Shown: positions 8,668-16,244 of the stretch, in pieces
Position numbering within the stretch: the stretch's first letter is position 1
Layout: each line of letters starts with the position of its first letter
Assembly (NCBI GenBank): GCA_017417385.1
Contig: JAFPZF010000032.1
Coordinates: forward strand, 1-64,000
DNA length: 64,000 bases
Reading direction: 5' to 3'
Source of the DNA: Bacteroidales bacterium
Lineage (GTDB): Bacteria > Bacteroidota > Bacteroidia > Bacteroidales > Marinilabiliaceae
Position numbers and translations under genes: made by a program
The notes under the pieces: model-generated
What the model was told of the DNA's origin: nothing
Database searches by the model: none
Seen by the model: only the letters and a program-made list of their open reading frames with translations

Positions 8668-10041
8668 ATGAAACATACATTACTTACAGTTTCTCTCCTC
8701 TCTCTCATCGCAGCTCCGACCTTCGCTGAGGAGGATGAGTACAAGGTCTTGAGGCAGAACGAGGAGAACCCAAACATCTGGGAGTACTTTCTCAACGAGC
8801 AGGCTGAGGCTCTGAAGGCTGCTGCAGACTCTGTAGCAGAAACAGCTGGTGAGATTGCAGAGGTCCGCAACGATACTATCTTTATCGTCAAGCAGTGGAA
8901 CGACGTCGAGTGGAAGCTCAAGAATCAGGGTGACATTGACTTCTCGTGGATTGAGGGTACGGGCAACCCTGTCGTCGACTTCTCTTTCGAGGTCATCGAG
9001 TCCAATAGCGACGGTACGATGAAGGCAAGGCAGCAGAACGCTGGCTACTACGAGGAGGATGGCTCTAAGGGCTTCCCGAAGTCGGGCCTTTACTACGAGT
9101 TCGCTGCAGCGAAGTCGGGTGTCTTGAAGATTGGCGTCTGGGCTAACAAGGGAAATCGACTGACGTATGTCATCGAGGAGGGGACTATGACTCCTATCCG
9201 TTACTTCGTAGAGGGCTTCGTCAACGGCGAGACAGAGTGGACCGGCGAGTATGAGTATGAGAAGGATCCTGAGACGGGCGAAATCATCATGGAGGATGGA
9301 CAGCCTAAGATCAAGTTGAACAACCAGGATGAGCCAACCAAGATCATGCAGAAGAAGTTCTTGACGTATGCTCAGCTTGACTCTCTCAACCGTAAGGAGG
9401 TTATCGCCTACGAGATAGCTCTCGCTGACTACAACGCACGTAAGGATGCCGGCACGCTCGAGGAAGGTGAGGAAGCTCCGAAAGTTCCAAGTCAGCTCGA
9501 GAACCCGAGGAATCCATATATCATCGGTGCTGGCAACCAGGCTTCTTGGGTCTATATCTACGTCAATGTCGAGGCCGGCAAGAAATACATGCTCTTCCAG
9601 CACAGCTCTCAGATTGGGTTCAATGGATTCTCATTCACAGAGCGCGAGGCTATCACGGCAGACGAGATGAACACTCATACGAGAGCAAATGCTGCTCTTG
9701 ACGGTACAGAGGTTTACAATGCCGTCGTAAAGGTAGAAGACAAGGACGCACGTGCGCCTGAGTTCGCTGCTGCCGTCGACGAGAACGGCAAGGCTACGAA
9801 TCCAGTCGTTGAGTTCGGAACGGCAAGCATCTCTGTCAAGGCTACGGGTGGCAAGGTTGCAGATACAGACAATATCTACGCAGCTGTTCCTGTTGAGCCA
9901 GAGACGCCGGCTTCTATCAATGATATTGACGTCAAGGCTGTTTCGAATGACTATTTCGACCTCTATGGACGTAAGGTCGCTCGTCCGCTCAAGGGTCAGC
10001 TCTACATCAATGGTGGCAAGCTCGTTCCGGGCAAGTTCTAA
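8668..10041 (+). CDS. Exported protein with T9SS-like C-terminal tail, function unknown
   Basis: A 457-aa exported protein. The signal peptide is MKHTLLTVSLLSLIAAPTFA with cleavage before EEDEY. A helical, Ala/Glu-rich segment (about 35-75) is followed by a beta-rich body of the type seen in other Bacteroidales surface proteins (ASWVYIYVNVEAGKKYMLFQ, about 291-310). A Pro/Thr-rich linker (VPVEPETPASI) leads to the final ~30 residues, YFDLYGRKV .. LKGQLYINGGKLV, a short T9SS-type sorting tail in the style of Prevotella. I recognise no catalytic motif. The gene is monocistronic, with its own -7 box upstream and a terminator at 10068. Confidence 0.75.
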   Translation: MKHTLLTVSLLSLIAAPTFAEEDEYKVLRQNEENPNIWEYFLNEQAEALKAAADSVAETAGEIAEVRNDTIFIVKQWNDVEWKLKNQGDIDFSWIEGTGNPVVDFSFEVIESNSDGTMKARQQNAGYYEEDGSKGFPKSGLYYEFAAAKSGVLKIGVWANKGNRLTYVIEEGTMTPIRYFVEGFVNGETEWTGEYEYEKDPETGEIIMEDGQPKIKLNNQDEPTKIMQKKFLTYAQLDSLNRKEVIAYEIALADYNARKDAGTLEEGEEAPKVPSQLENPRNPYIIGAGNQASWVYIYVNVEAGKKYMLFQHSSQIGFNGFSFTEREAITADEMNTHTRANAALDGTEVYNAVVKVEDKDARAPEFAAAVDENGKATNPVVEFGTASISVKATGGKVADTDNIYAAVPVEPETPASINDIDVKAVSNDYFDLYGRKVARPLKGQLYINGGKLVPGKF

Positions 10042-10067
10042 GACTTCAGTCATTTAATTCTGATACA

Positions 10068-10096
10068 GGGGTGGGCGGCGAGCCTGCCCCTTTTTT
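10068..10096 (+). terminator. Intrinsic terminator
   Basis: GGGG-TG-GGC pairs with GCC-TG-CCCC (one small internal loop) and is followed by TTTTTT. Confidence 0.7.
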
Positions 10097-10128
10097 GGTA
10101 AAGTATGTAGGTGGAGAGGGAATATTTG

Positions 10129-10136
10129 TATCTTTG
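10129..10136 (+). promoter_or_regulatory. -7 box TATCTTTG
   Basis: TATCTTTG followed by C, a close match to the phylum consensus. Transcription would begin near 10143, downstream of the longest possible ATG/GTG of the next reading frame (10071). This excludes that start and points to 10167 or 10257. A tiny reading frame, ATG at 10144 followed by three codons and TAG, lies in the leader. Confidence 0.55.
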
Positions 10137-10154
10137 CTAAACCATGAAGACATA

Positions 10155-10334
10155 TTAGTAAAGACAATGGAGATGTCAGAGAGGATGCGAGGGGCCCGGA
10201 GTGAGGCATTCGCAAATGAGTTGAAGGGTTTTATTTCGTTCTGTTTAGTAAAGACAATGGAGATGTCAGAGAGGATGCGATGGGTCCGGAGTGAGGCATT
10301 CGCAAATAAGTTGAAGGGTTTTATTTCGTTCTGT
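10155..10334 (+). repeat. Tandem direct duplication, 2 x 90 bp
   Basis: Copy 1 spans 10155-10244 and copy 2 spans 10245-10334. They are head-to-tail and differ at only about three or four positions (e.g. GAGGGGCC versus GATGGGTC, AATGAG versus AATAAG). The unit is 30 codons, so the frame stays open through both copies. Each copy carries its own ATG (10167 and 10257) and the first part of a lipoprotein signal sequence; only copy 2 continues into the lipobox. Confidence 0.95.
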
Positions 10335-10853
10335 TCAGCACTGCTGATGCTGACCTCGTGTGTCGAGGACTACGAGATAGACGTCGCGAAGTATCAGGTC
10401 CGGAATGACCTGAAGGACACGGTGTATGTCGTAATCCACGGAGGGATACGGCACGAGGATAAACTCTACGGAAGAGACCGGACGATAGATTTCGCGCGAG
10501 AGGTGGCGCCAGGGGAGGAGAAAATCTTCGGAACGTCGTATGATGACGACGATGACTCATGGGATATGGTCTGGGGCTGGAATACCGGCAAGAGGCAGTT
10601 GGAGACGCTGGATTCCATCGTCGTATATACGTCTTCAGCGCGGGACTCGTGCCTTTTCAGGGAGGATTATTTCACGTGGAATGGCAGTTCATACGGGGAA
10701 AGGAACACGAGGGATGCACTTTTTTATACTTCGGAGTTTTGGAGTGATGTGACGTGGATCGTCTCAGCAGGAGGCGGGGAGACGTACAGGTATAACAGCT
10801 ACACGCTTATCATCAATGACGCACTGATAGCGAGGAAGGAGGGCGAAGAATGA
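10257..10853 (+). CDS. Lipoprotein of unknown function (duplicated start region)
   Basis: A predicted lipoprotein of about 198 aa when started at the ATG in the second copy of a 90-bp duplication. That start gives an N-terminus with basic residues, the hydrophobic run GFISFCSALLMLTS and a lipobox Cys (about residue 35). The frame is open back to 10071, but a -7 promoter box at 10129 makes that start unlikely. A start at 10167 would add 30 duplicated residues before the signal peptide and should impair export. The mature part begins EDYEID and shows strands around TVYVVIHGG, an acidic patch DDDDDSW and a C-terminal YTLIIND strand. Its layout resembles the 134-aa lipoprotein two genes downstream. 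Its stop overlaps the next start (ATGA), so it is the first gene of a three-gene operon. Confidence 0.65.
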   Translation: MEMSERMRWVRSEAFANKLKGFISFCSALLMLTSCVEDYEIDVAKYQVRNDLKDTVYVVIHGGIRHEDKLYGRDRTIDFAREVAPGEEKIFGTSYDDDDDSWDMVWGWNTGKRQLETLDSIVVYTSSARDSCLFREDYFTWNGSSYGERNTRDALFYTSEFWSDVTWIVSAGGGETYRYNSYTLIINDALIARKEGEE

Positions 10854-11605
10854 GAAGAGGACTAATGATGCTGGCGCTGTTGATAGTGACGATGGTCGCG
10901 AGCGCGCGTGAGAGTGTGAAGGACGTCGTCGAGTTGAAGAATGGCGAGAAGATAGAGTGCACGATAGTCTCGATAGGCGAGGACCAGGCGGTGACGGTCA
11001 GGCTCAGGGATGGTCAGGAGATGACGTTTTCGGCGGAAGTAGTCAGTCGTGTGCTACCAAACAACATAAAGGAGATAGAGAAGGAGAAGGACATGGAGCG
11101 GCTGAAGCGGCGCAAGATGGTGCTCCATACGGGGCTGAGTTTTGCCGTCGCGCCGGAGGCTAATGCAGGCGAGTGTCGGCATAGGGGAGTGAACCTACAG
11201 ACGAACTGGAGGCCAGTCAAGGGACTCTCGACGGGAGTCGGAGTGATGCCGTCGACGATGAAGTGCAGGACAGTCACCGACGGACCGTTCAGGTTTGAGG
11301 AGAGATTCTTCGCGATGCCGTTCTACGGGACAGCCAAGTATGACTTCGTACATCGCGACGTGTCGCCATTCGTGGAGTTGAGGGCGGGCGGCGTGTTGAT
11401 AGACATGTCGAACCTCAAGGGGGAGGACAAGGTGAGCGTAGGCGGTTACCTACATTTCGGCATAGGAGTGAGAGTGGCGTTGCGGCGAGTGGCGCTGTGT
11501 CCGTATGCAGGGATGGGGTATGTCGGCGAGAGGTCGTTTGAACTATATGGAGAGAAGCCAGATGAGGGTGGCTTGTTCTCGCTAGGATTCATGGTAGAGT
11601 TATGA
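10850..11605 (+). CDS. Exported barrel-like protein, second gene of the lipoprotein operon
   Basis: A 251-aa exported protein with signal peptide MRRGLMMLALLIVTMVASA. The first mature segment (about 25-75), VVELKNGEKIECTIVSIGED .. VTVRLRDGQEMTFSAEVV, is a small beta domain of a kind common in Bacteroidales, often annotated as a peptidoglycan- or membrane-proximal SH3-like fold. After a charged stretch (KEIEKEKDMERLKRRK) come alternating beta strands with Gly/aromatic turns, ending in GLFSLGFMVEL, which looks like an eight-strand outer-membrane barrel. It overlaps both neighbours by 4 nt (ATGA), so the three proteins are probably made in fixed ratio and may form a complex. No named family is recognised. 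Confidence 0.6.
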   Translation: MRRGLMMLALLIVTMVASARESVKDVVELKNGEKIECTIVSIGEDQAVTVRLRDGQEMTFSAEVVSRVLPNNIKEIEKEKDMERLKRRKMVLHTGLSFAVAPEANAGECRHRGVNLQTNWRPVKGLSTGVGVMPSTMKCRTVTDGPFRFEERFFAMPFYGTAKYDFVHRDVSPFVELRAGGVLIDMSNLKGEDKVSVGGYLHFGIGVRVALRRVALCPYAGMGYVGERSFELYGEKPDEGGLFSLGFMVEL

Positions 11606-12006
11606 GACAGTTGTTGATAATAATAGCGATAGTGTCGATGCTGGTCGGGTGTGACAAGCACGACTATGTGGACGTCGAGTTCAAGGTGTGGAACAAGACG
11701 GAGAAGACAGTGACGTTGAGCGTGACGGGGCGGTCGGGGAGCCACAGTGTGACGCTCGGGGCGGGCGACAAGGGGACGCTGGCGAGGGAGAAGGGCAGTT
11801 ATGGGATATACATGCTCGACTATCTGTTTGAGGAGTGCAATCTGTATGAAGGGGGGCGGCTCGTGAAGACGTATAGCAATGAGACCGTCGATGGGTTCTT
11901 TGCGCCGGACAGGTGGGTAGATGCGCTAGACAGGAAGGGGACTTATAGCGATGACGACTGGGACGACGAGTGCACGTATACAGTGTTGCCGGAGGACTTG
12001 GAGTGA
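11602..12006 (+). CDS. Small lipoprotein, third gene of the operon
   Basis: A 134-aa lipoprotein. MRQLLIIIAIVSMLVGC ends in a clear lipobox, followed by DKHDYVDVEF. The mature part is a compact beta domain: KVWNKTEKTVTLSV, a Gly-rich turn, GDKGTLA, then an acidic DDDWDDE stretch and a final CTYTVLPEDL strand. The order of elements parallels the first lipoprotein of the operon, so the two may be distant paralogues flanking a barrel-like protein. Start overlaps the preceding stop by ATGA. The terminator at 12057 ends the operon. Confidence 0.7.
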   Translation: MRQLLIIIAIVSMLVGCDKHDYVDVEFKVWNKTEKTVTLSVTGRSGSHSVTLGAGDKGTLAREKGSYGIYMLDYLFEECNLYEGGRLVKTYSNETVDGFFAPDRWVDALDRKGTYSDDDWDDECTYTVLPEDLE

Positions 12007-12056
12007 GACAGGTCTAATACAAGTCTAACCAAAGGGGCAAAATAGAGCACAAAAAG

Positions 12057-12093
12057 AAAGCCTCGCTGTCGGATAGTCGGCAGCGAGGCTTTT
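12057..12093. terminator. Bidirectional terminator
   Basis: AAAGCCTCGCTG pairs with CAGCGAGGCTTT around a short loop, with A-runs on one side and T-runs on the other. It serves both the lipoprotein operon (+) and the universal stress gene (-). Confidence 0.9.
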
Positions 12094-12118
12094 AAAGTAT
12101 TCTAAAGTCTGGAGTGAC

Positions 12119-12946
12119 TTAGAAGTTAGAGTAGACGAGCTTGACGTCGGAGCGAGGGTTGACGACGAACACCGGGATGCCGGCGCTGTTGGATATGACC
12201 GTCTGCTCGTAGGCGCCGAGGATGTAGTCGTGGAAGGCGATATCTCTCGTCGTCGTGATCATGATGACGTCCATGTGGTGCTCCTCGGTGTACTTGAGTG
12301 AGAGCTCCATGAACGTACCCTTCTCGTCGGCCCAAACGCACTCGTTGTCGATGTTGTGGTCATCGAGGTAGTGCTTGCAGAAGTTCATGTTGGCGCGAGT
12401 CGGGTTGTCGTACATAGGCCCGTTGCCCTGCTGTCCGAAGAGGACGACCTTGAGCTTGTTGATGTAGCTGAGGATAGGCATCCAGCGCAGCTTCTCCTTG
12501 CTCTCGAGCTTGTAGTCGACCGGGAAGAGGATAGTCGTCGGAGTCGAGTACTCAGGGAGCTTCTGGACGATCAGGTAAGGCACGTGGCAGCCGACGATGA
12601 CCTTGAGGGCCCAGCTACCCGTAATCTTCTGCATACCCTTCATGCCGTGCGTACCCATGACGACGAGCTGACTGTTCTCAGCGCTTACGACCTCGTTGAT
12701 TGTGTCGAAAATCGTACCCTCCTTGACGATGTAGCGGACGTCGACCTTCTCGTCGGCAGAGAACTGTGCGGCGATGCCCTGCAGTTTGTTCTCAGCCTCA
12801 GGGCTCTGGTCGATTTTCTTCACGATGTGAAGTAGGACGACCTCAGCCTTCATGTTGCGGGCGATGTGCGCAGCATGTTTCACCGCGCAGTCAGCCCTCT
12901 CGGTGAAATCGTACGGAACTACGATGTTTTCCTTCGCATTCTCCAT
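12119..12946 (-). CDS. Universal stress protein, tandem UspA domains
   Basis: A 275-aa cytosolic protein with two UspA-like domains. The first (about 6-142) begins NIVVPYDFTERADCAVKHA and contains the nucleotide-binding signature region VVMGTHGMKGMQKITGSWA, with eight rather than nine residues between the second and third glycines. The second (about 150-273) begins TTILFPVDYKLESKEKL and ends IPVFVVNP but lacks a clear glycine signature, so ATP binding is expected only in the first domain. Tandem Usp proteins of this length are common in Bacteroidales and are linked to stress and energy limitation. The gene is transcribed alone, divergently from the nucleotidyl cyclase gene across 250 bp. No direct link to cyclic-nucleotide signalling is shown. 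Confidence 0.9.
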   Translation of the reverse strand: MENAKENIVVPYDFTERADCAVKHAAHIARNMKAEVVLLHIVKKIDQSPEAENKLQGIAAQFSADEKVDVRYIVKEGTIFDTINEVVSAENSQLVVMGTHGMKGMQKITGSWALKVIVGCHVPYLIVQKLPEYSTPTTILFPVDYKLESKEKLRWMPILSYINKLKVVLFGQQGNGPMYDNPTRANMNFCKHYLDDHNIDNECVWADEKGTFMELSLKYTEEHHMDVIMITTTRDIAFHDYILGAYEQTVISNSAGIPVFVVNPRSDVKLVYSNF

Positions 12947-13197
12947 ATTCTTGTGCGTTTATTAGTTATCTGTTATCTTTTTAATTGTTTGTAGGACAAT
13001 GTGTTAGTACTGTTCTTAGCGTTGTCGTCTGCGGGGCAGACATATCACCTCTAGCCTTTCGTTGAGACTTCTGTGAACACTTCCCTAAGCACTTTTTGAT
13101 TGTTCCCACTAAATAAACGTTTAAAATTACATTAATATTCGACAAAAAAAAAGTAAATTGCACGATATTCTGAAAGAAGGGTATTGTTTTCTGTGTT

Positions 13198-14862
13198 ATG
13201 AATGCTTTTTCAAAGAGAATTTTAGCGCTTTTAGGCGGCTTTATCATATCACTCTCGACGTATGGGGCAGGCTTCGTCGAGATACCGGACTCTCTGTGGA
13301 TGGCGAGATCGCACATCATCGAGTTCGAGGACGAGGTGATCTCGCTCAGTTGGGAGCGACGAGTGGACTTTATCGCGCCGTATCACGTCGCACAGATATC
13401 GACAACTGGGGACACGCTGTTCTCGGCAACTACTTGTCAGCCAAGCATTCCCGTCGATGTCTCGGGCAAGCGCAACCTCTCTCGCGTCATACTCCGTTCG
13501 CATGACGGTGTTGTCAAGGAGTTCATCCTCCGCTCGACGGGTTATAAATTCCCGTGGATGATAGTCATCATCTCCACACTCTCTCTGGCAATGGTTGCAG
13601 TCGCCCTCTGGTCGTACCTCAGGACGCTCAATCGCAAACGGATACAGGCCCTCAATGCGGCAGGAGAGAAGGACATCCGGCAGACCAAGCACTATGACTC
13701 TGCGACAGTTCTCTTCTCTGACATACAAGGCTTTACGAAGATAGCCGAGCACATGAATCCCGAGCAGCTCGTCGATGAGCTGGACAGGTACTTCATCTAT
13801 TTCGACGAGCTCGTCGATAAATATGGAGTCGAGAAGATAAAGACAATCGGCGACGCCTACATGTGTGCAGGCGGAGTCCCCGAGCAAGACAGTGCGAACC
13901 CCATCGAGGTCGTCCTTGTCGGTCTCGAGATGATAGCCTACGTCCAGGAGAGGCGGCACAGCAAGGAAGGGTTCTGGAACATCCGTGTCGGCATCAATAC
14001 TGGGCCAGTCATCAGCGGACATCTCGGCAATATAAAAAAGGTATTCGACATCTGGGGAGACTCTGTCAACACGGCCTCACGAATGGAGTCGTCTGGCGAG
14101 CCGGGGCGAGTCAATGTCAGCGGCTCCACATACGTCAAGATACAGGACTTCTTCGAGTGCGAATATCGAGGGCGGATGCCAGTCAAGTACAAGGGCGAGG
14201 TCGATATGTACTTCGTCAACCGGCTCAAGGAGGAGTATTGCGTCCCGGGCTCCACGTATCAGCCCAATGCACTCCTCATGCGGAAGCTCCAGGTCTTGAA
14301 GATATCAGACTTCGAGGCGAAGGTCAAGGACTCGCTTCTCGGAGACGGGCATCCGAACCTAATATGCAGAATGGACCGCTATCTCTCTCGCGTCAGGATG
14401 CTTGCACATCTCGAGATGCTGACCGACGACGAGCAGATAACGTGTGGTGTCGCGGCCATATTGATCTATGTCCAGAAAGAATTCCCGGGGGACAAGCTCG
14501 TCCAGGACAAGAAGCGCCTTGCCGCTCTGATGAAGAAGATGCACCTCACGGCGACGCAGATAGATAACATCAACAGGGTTACGCTCCACGTCGAGCAGTC
14601 TCGGCAGCCCGAGGGCAGGGTGGAGGAAGTACTCGTCGATGCCGCGAACGAGGTCTATGGGCGTAAGGACCTTATCCCACTCCTATGCGAGAACTATGCA
14701 GACATAGCGAGCCGAGGAGTCTCGCAGACACAGAACGAATGGCTCTCCCATCAGCTTGTCATCCTCAAGAAGAACGTCTTCTATACAGATGCTGCGAAAC
14801 GGCTGTGTGAAGTCCAAATGCAGAGACAAGTTGATGCACTTAGTGAGTATTTATCGCTTTGA
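13198..14862 (+). CDS. Membrane-anchored class III (adenylate) cyclase with degenerate HD-like C-terminus
   Basis: A 554-aa protein: signal-like segment (1-23), periplasmic beta domain (about 24-117), one membrane helix (about 118-140), class III cyclase domain (about 160-335) and a C-terminal helical region (about 380-554). Both metal aspartates are present, in LFSDIQGFT (about 171-179) and KTIGDAY. The Lys in EKIKTIGD and the Asp in FDIWGDSVN match the adenine-specifying pair of adenylate cyclases, and VNTASRM supplies the transition-state Asn and Arg. ATP is thus the likely substrate and cAMP the product. The C-terminal part follows the layout of Bacteroidota HD-domain phosphohydrolases (VLVDAANEVYGRKDL, NEWLSHQLVILKKNVFYT), but the metal-binding H...HD residues are replaced (RMDRYLS, LIYV). 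It is probably a non-catalytic sensory or docking domain. Start ATG is well placed for the signal segment. A single gene, no partner nearby. Confidence 0.85.
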   Translation: MNAFSKRILALLGGFIISLSTYGAGFVEIPDSLWMARSHIIEFEDEVISLSWERRVDFIAPYHVAQISTTGDTLFSATTCQPSIPVDVSGKRNLSRVILRSHDGVVKEFILRSTGYKFPWMIVIISTLSLAMVAVALWSYLRTLNRKRIQALNAAGEKDIRQTKHYDSATVLFSDIQGFTKIAEHMNPEQLVDELDRYFIYFDELVDKYGVEKIKTIGDAYMCAGGVPEQDSANPIEVVLVGLEMIAYVQERRHSKEGFWNIRVGINTGPVISGHLGNIKKVFDIWGDSVNTASRMESSGEPGRVNVSGSTYVKIQDFFECEYRGRMPVKYKGEVDMYFVNRLKEEYCVPGSTYQPNALLMRKLQVLKISDFEAKVKDSLLGDGHPNLICRMDRYLSRVRMLAHLEMLTDDEQITCGVAAILIYVQKEFPGDKLVQDKKRLAALMKKMHLTATQIDNINRVTLHVEQSRQPEGRVEEVLVDAANEVYGRKDLIPLLCENYADIASRGVSQTQNEWLSHQLVILKKNVFYTDAAKRLCEVQMQRQVDALSEYLSL

Positions 14863-14867
14863 TTTAC

Positions 14868-14875
14868 TACCTTTG
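14868..14875 (+). promoter_or_regulatory. -7 box TACCTTTG for lysC-lysA
   Basis: TACCTTTG followed by C, starting 5 nt after the cyclase stop and 35 nt before the lysC ATG. No good -33 element is seen at the usual distance, and no lysine riboswitch can fit in the short leader. Confidence 0.6.
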
Positions 14876-14909
14876 CAAATACTTTCATAATTCTGATAAC
14901 GACTGACAG

Positions 14910-16223
14910 ATGAAAATCCTAAAATTCGGCGGAACGTCCGTGGGCACCGCCGCCCGCATGAAGGATGTCGCTAACCTGATCCTCGACGGCGAGGAGAAGA
15001 TTGTAGTCCTCTCCGCCATGAGCGGGACGACGAACAACCTTGTCGAAATCTCCAACTATCTCTACAAGAAGAACTCAGACGGAGCCGGCGAGGTAATCTC
15101 CAAGATGGAGGTGAAGTATGCCAACCACGTCAAGGAGCTCTATGACACCGACGAGTACAAGGAGAAAGGTATGCAGCTCATCAGGGAGCGCTTCGCATAC
15201 ATCAAGACTTTCACGAATAAGGTCTTCACAGTCTTCGAGGAGAAGGAGATCCTCTCGCAGGGCGAGCTGATCTCTACGGGGATGTTCAACCTGTACCTCC
15301 AGGAGAAGGGCGTCAAGTCTTGCCTGCTTCCGGCGCTCGACTACATGCGTATCGACAAGAACAACGAGCCGGACAGCGCGTATATCAGGGAGAACCTCAA
15401 GTTGCTCCTCGAGAAGAATCCGGGATATGACATCTATGTCACACAGGGCTACATCTGCCGCAACTCATTTGGCGAGGTCGATAACCTCCAGCGTGGCGGG
15501 TCGGACTATACCGCTTCGTTGATAGGCGCAGCGCTACTCGCCGACGAGATCCAGATATGGACAGACATCGACGGCATGCACAACAACGACCCGCGCTTCG
15601 TCGAGAACACGAAGCCAGTCAGCGAGCTCTCGTTTGACGAGGCGGCAGAACTCGCATACTTCGGCGCGAAGATCCTTCACCCGACATGCGTTCTCCCGGC
15701 AAAGGTCAACAATATACCGGTCAGGCTCCTGAACACCATGGATCCCAAGGCAGCGGGTACGCTCATCTCGAGCCATCAGTGCAACGACCGCATAGCAGCC
15801 ATCGCAGCGAAGGACAACATCACCGCACTCCGAATCAAGAGCGGCCGTATGCTCCTCGCATACGGCTTCATGCGGAAGGTCTTCGAGATCTTCGAGTCGT
15901 ATAAGACGCCTATCGACATGATAACGACCAGTGAGGTCGGGGTGAGCGTCACGATCGACAACAATCGCCACCTCGACGACATCGTAGATGACCTCAAGAA
16001 GTTCGGCACAGTCGAGGTCGACAAGGATCAGGTCATCATCTGCATAGCAGGAGACTTCTCAGCAGAGAAGAAGGGCTACGCAAGCAAGATATTTGACGCA
16101 CTCCGCGACGTGCCTATCAGGATGATCTCCTACGGAGGTTCGTCTCACAACGTCTCTATCCTTGTCAACGCAGAGGACAAGATAGCAGCGCTCCGCGGAC
16201 TTAGCGCAAGCCTCTTTGATTAA
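14910..16223 (+). CDS. lysC: Aspartate kinase
   Basis: A monofunctional 437-aa aspartokinase, catalysing ATP-dependent phosphorylation of aspartate, the first step towards lysine, diaminopimelate, threonine and methionine. The N-terminus KILKFGGTSVG is the diagnostic kinase motif, and RGGSDYTASLIGAAL (about 196-210) and WTDIDGMHNNDPR (about 219-231) are catalytic and substrate segments. Two ACT regulatory domains follow (about 300-437), with the characteristic TSEVGVSVTID stretch near residue 343. Its length matches the lysine-sensitive class, which is consistent with lysA 21 nt downstream. The two genes form a short lysine/diaminopimelate operon. Confidence 0.96.
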   Translation: MKILKFGGTSVGTAARMKDVANLILDGEEKIVVLSAMSGTTNNLVEISNYLYKKNSDGAGEVISKMEVKYANHVKELYDTDEYKEKGMQLIRERFAYIKTFTNKVFTVFEEKEILSQGELISTGMFNLYLQEKGVKSCLLPALDYMRIDKNNEPDSAYIRENLKLLLEKNPGYDIYVTQGYICRNSFGEVDNLQRGGSDYTASLIGAALLADEIQIWTDIDGMHNNDPRFVENTKPVSELSFDEAAELAYFGAKILHPTCVLPAKVNNIPVRLLNTMDPKAAGTLISSHQCNDRIAAIAAKDNITALRIKSGRMLLAYGFMRKVFEIFESYKTPIDMITTSEVGVSVTIDNNRHLDDIVDDLKKFGTVEVDKDQVIICIAGDFSAEKKGYASKIFDALRDVPIRMISYGGSSHNVSILVNAEDKIAALRGLSASLFD

Positions 16224-16244
16224 ACACTTCTAGATGAGAATCCT

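Noticed and set aside
10071-10166. Longest start of the duplicated-region lipoprotein
   Set aside because: It lies within the terminator of the preceding gene and upstream of the -7 box at 10129.
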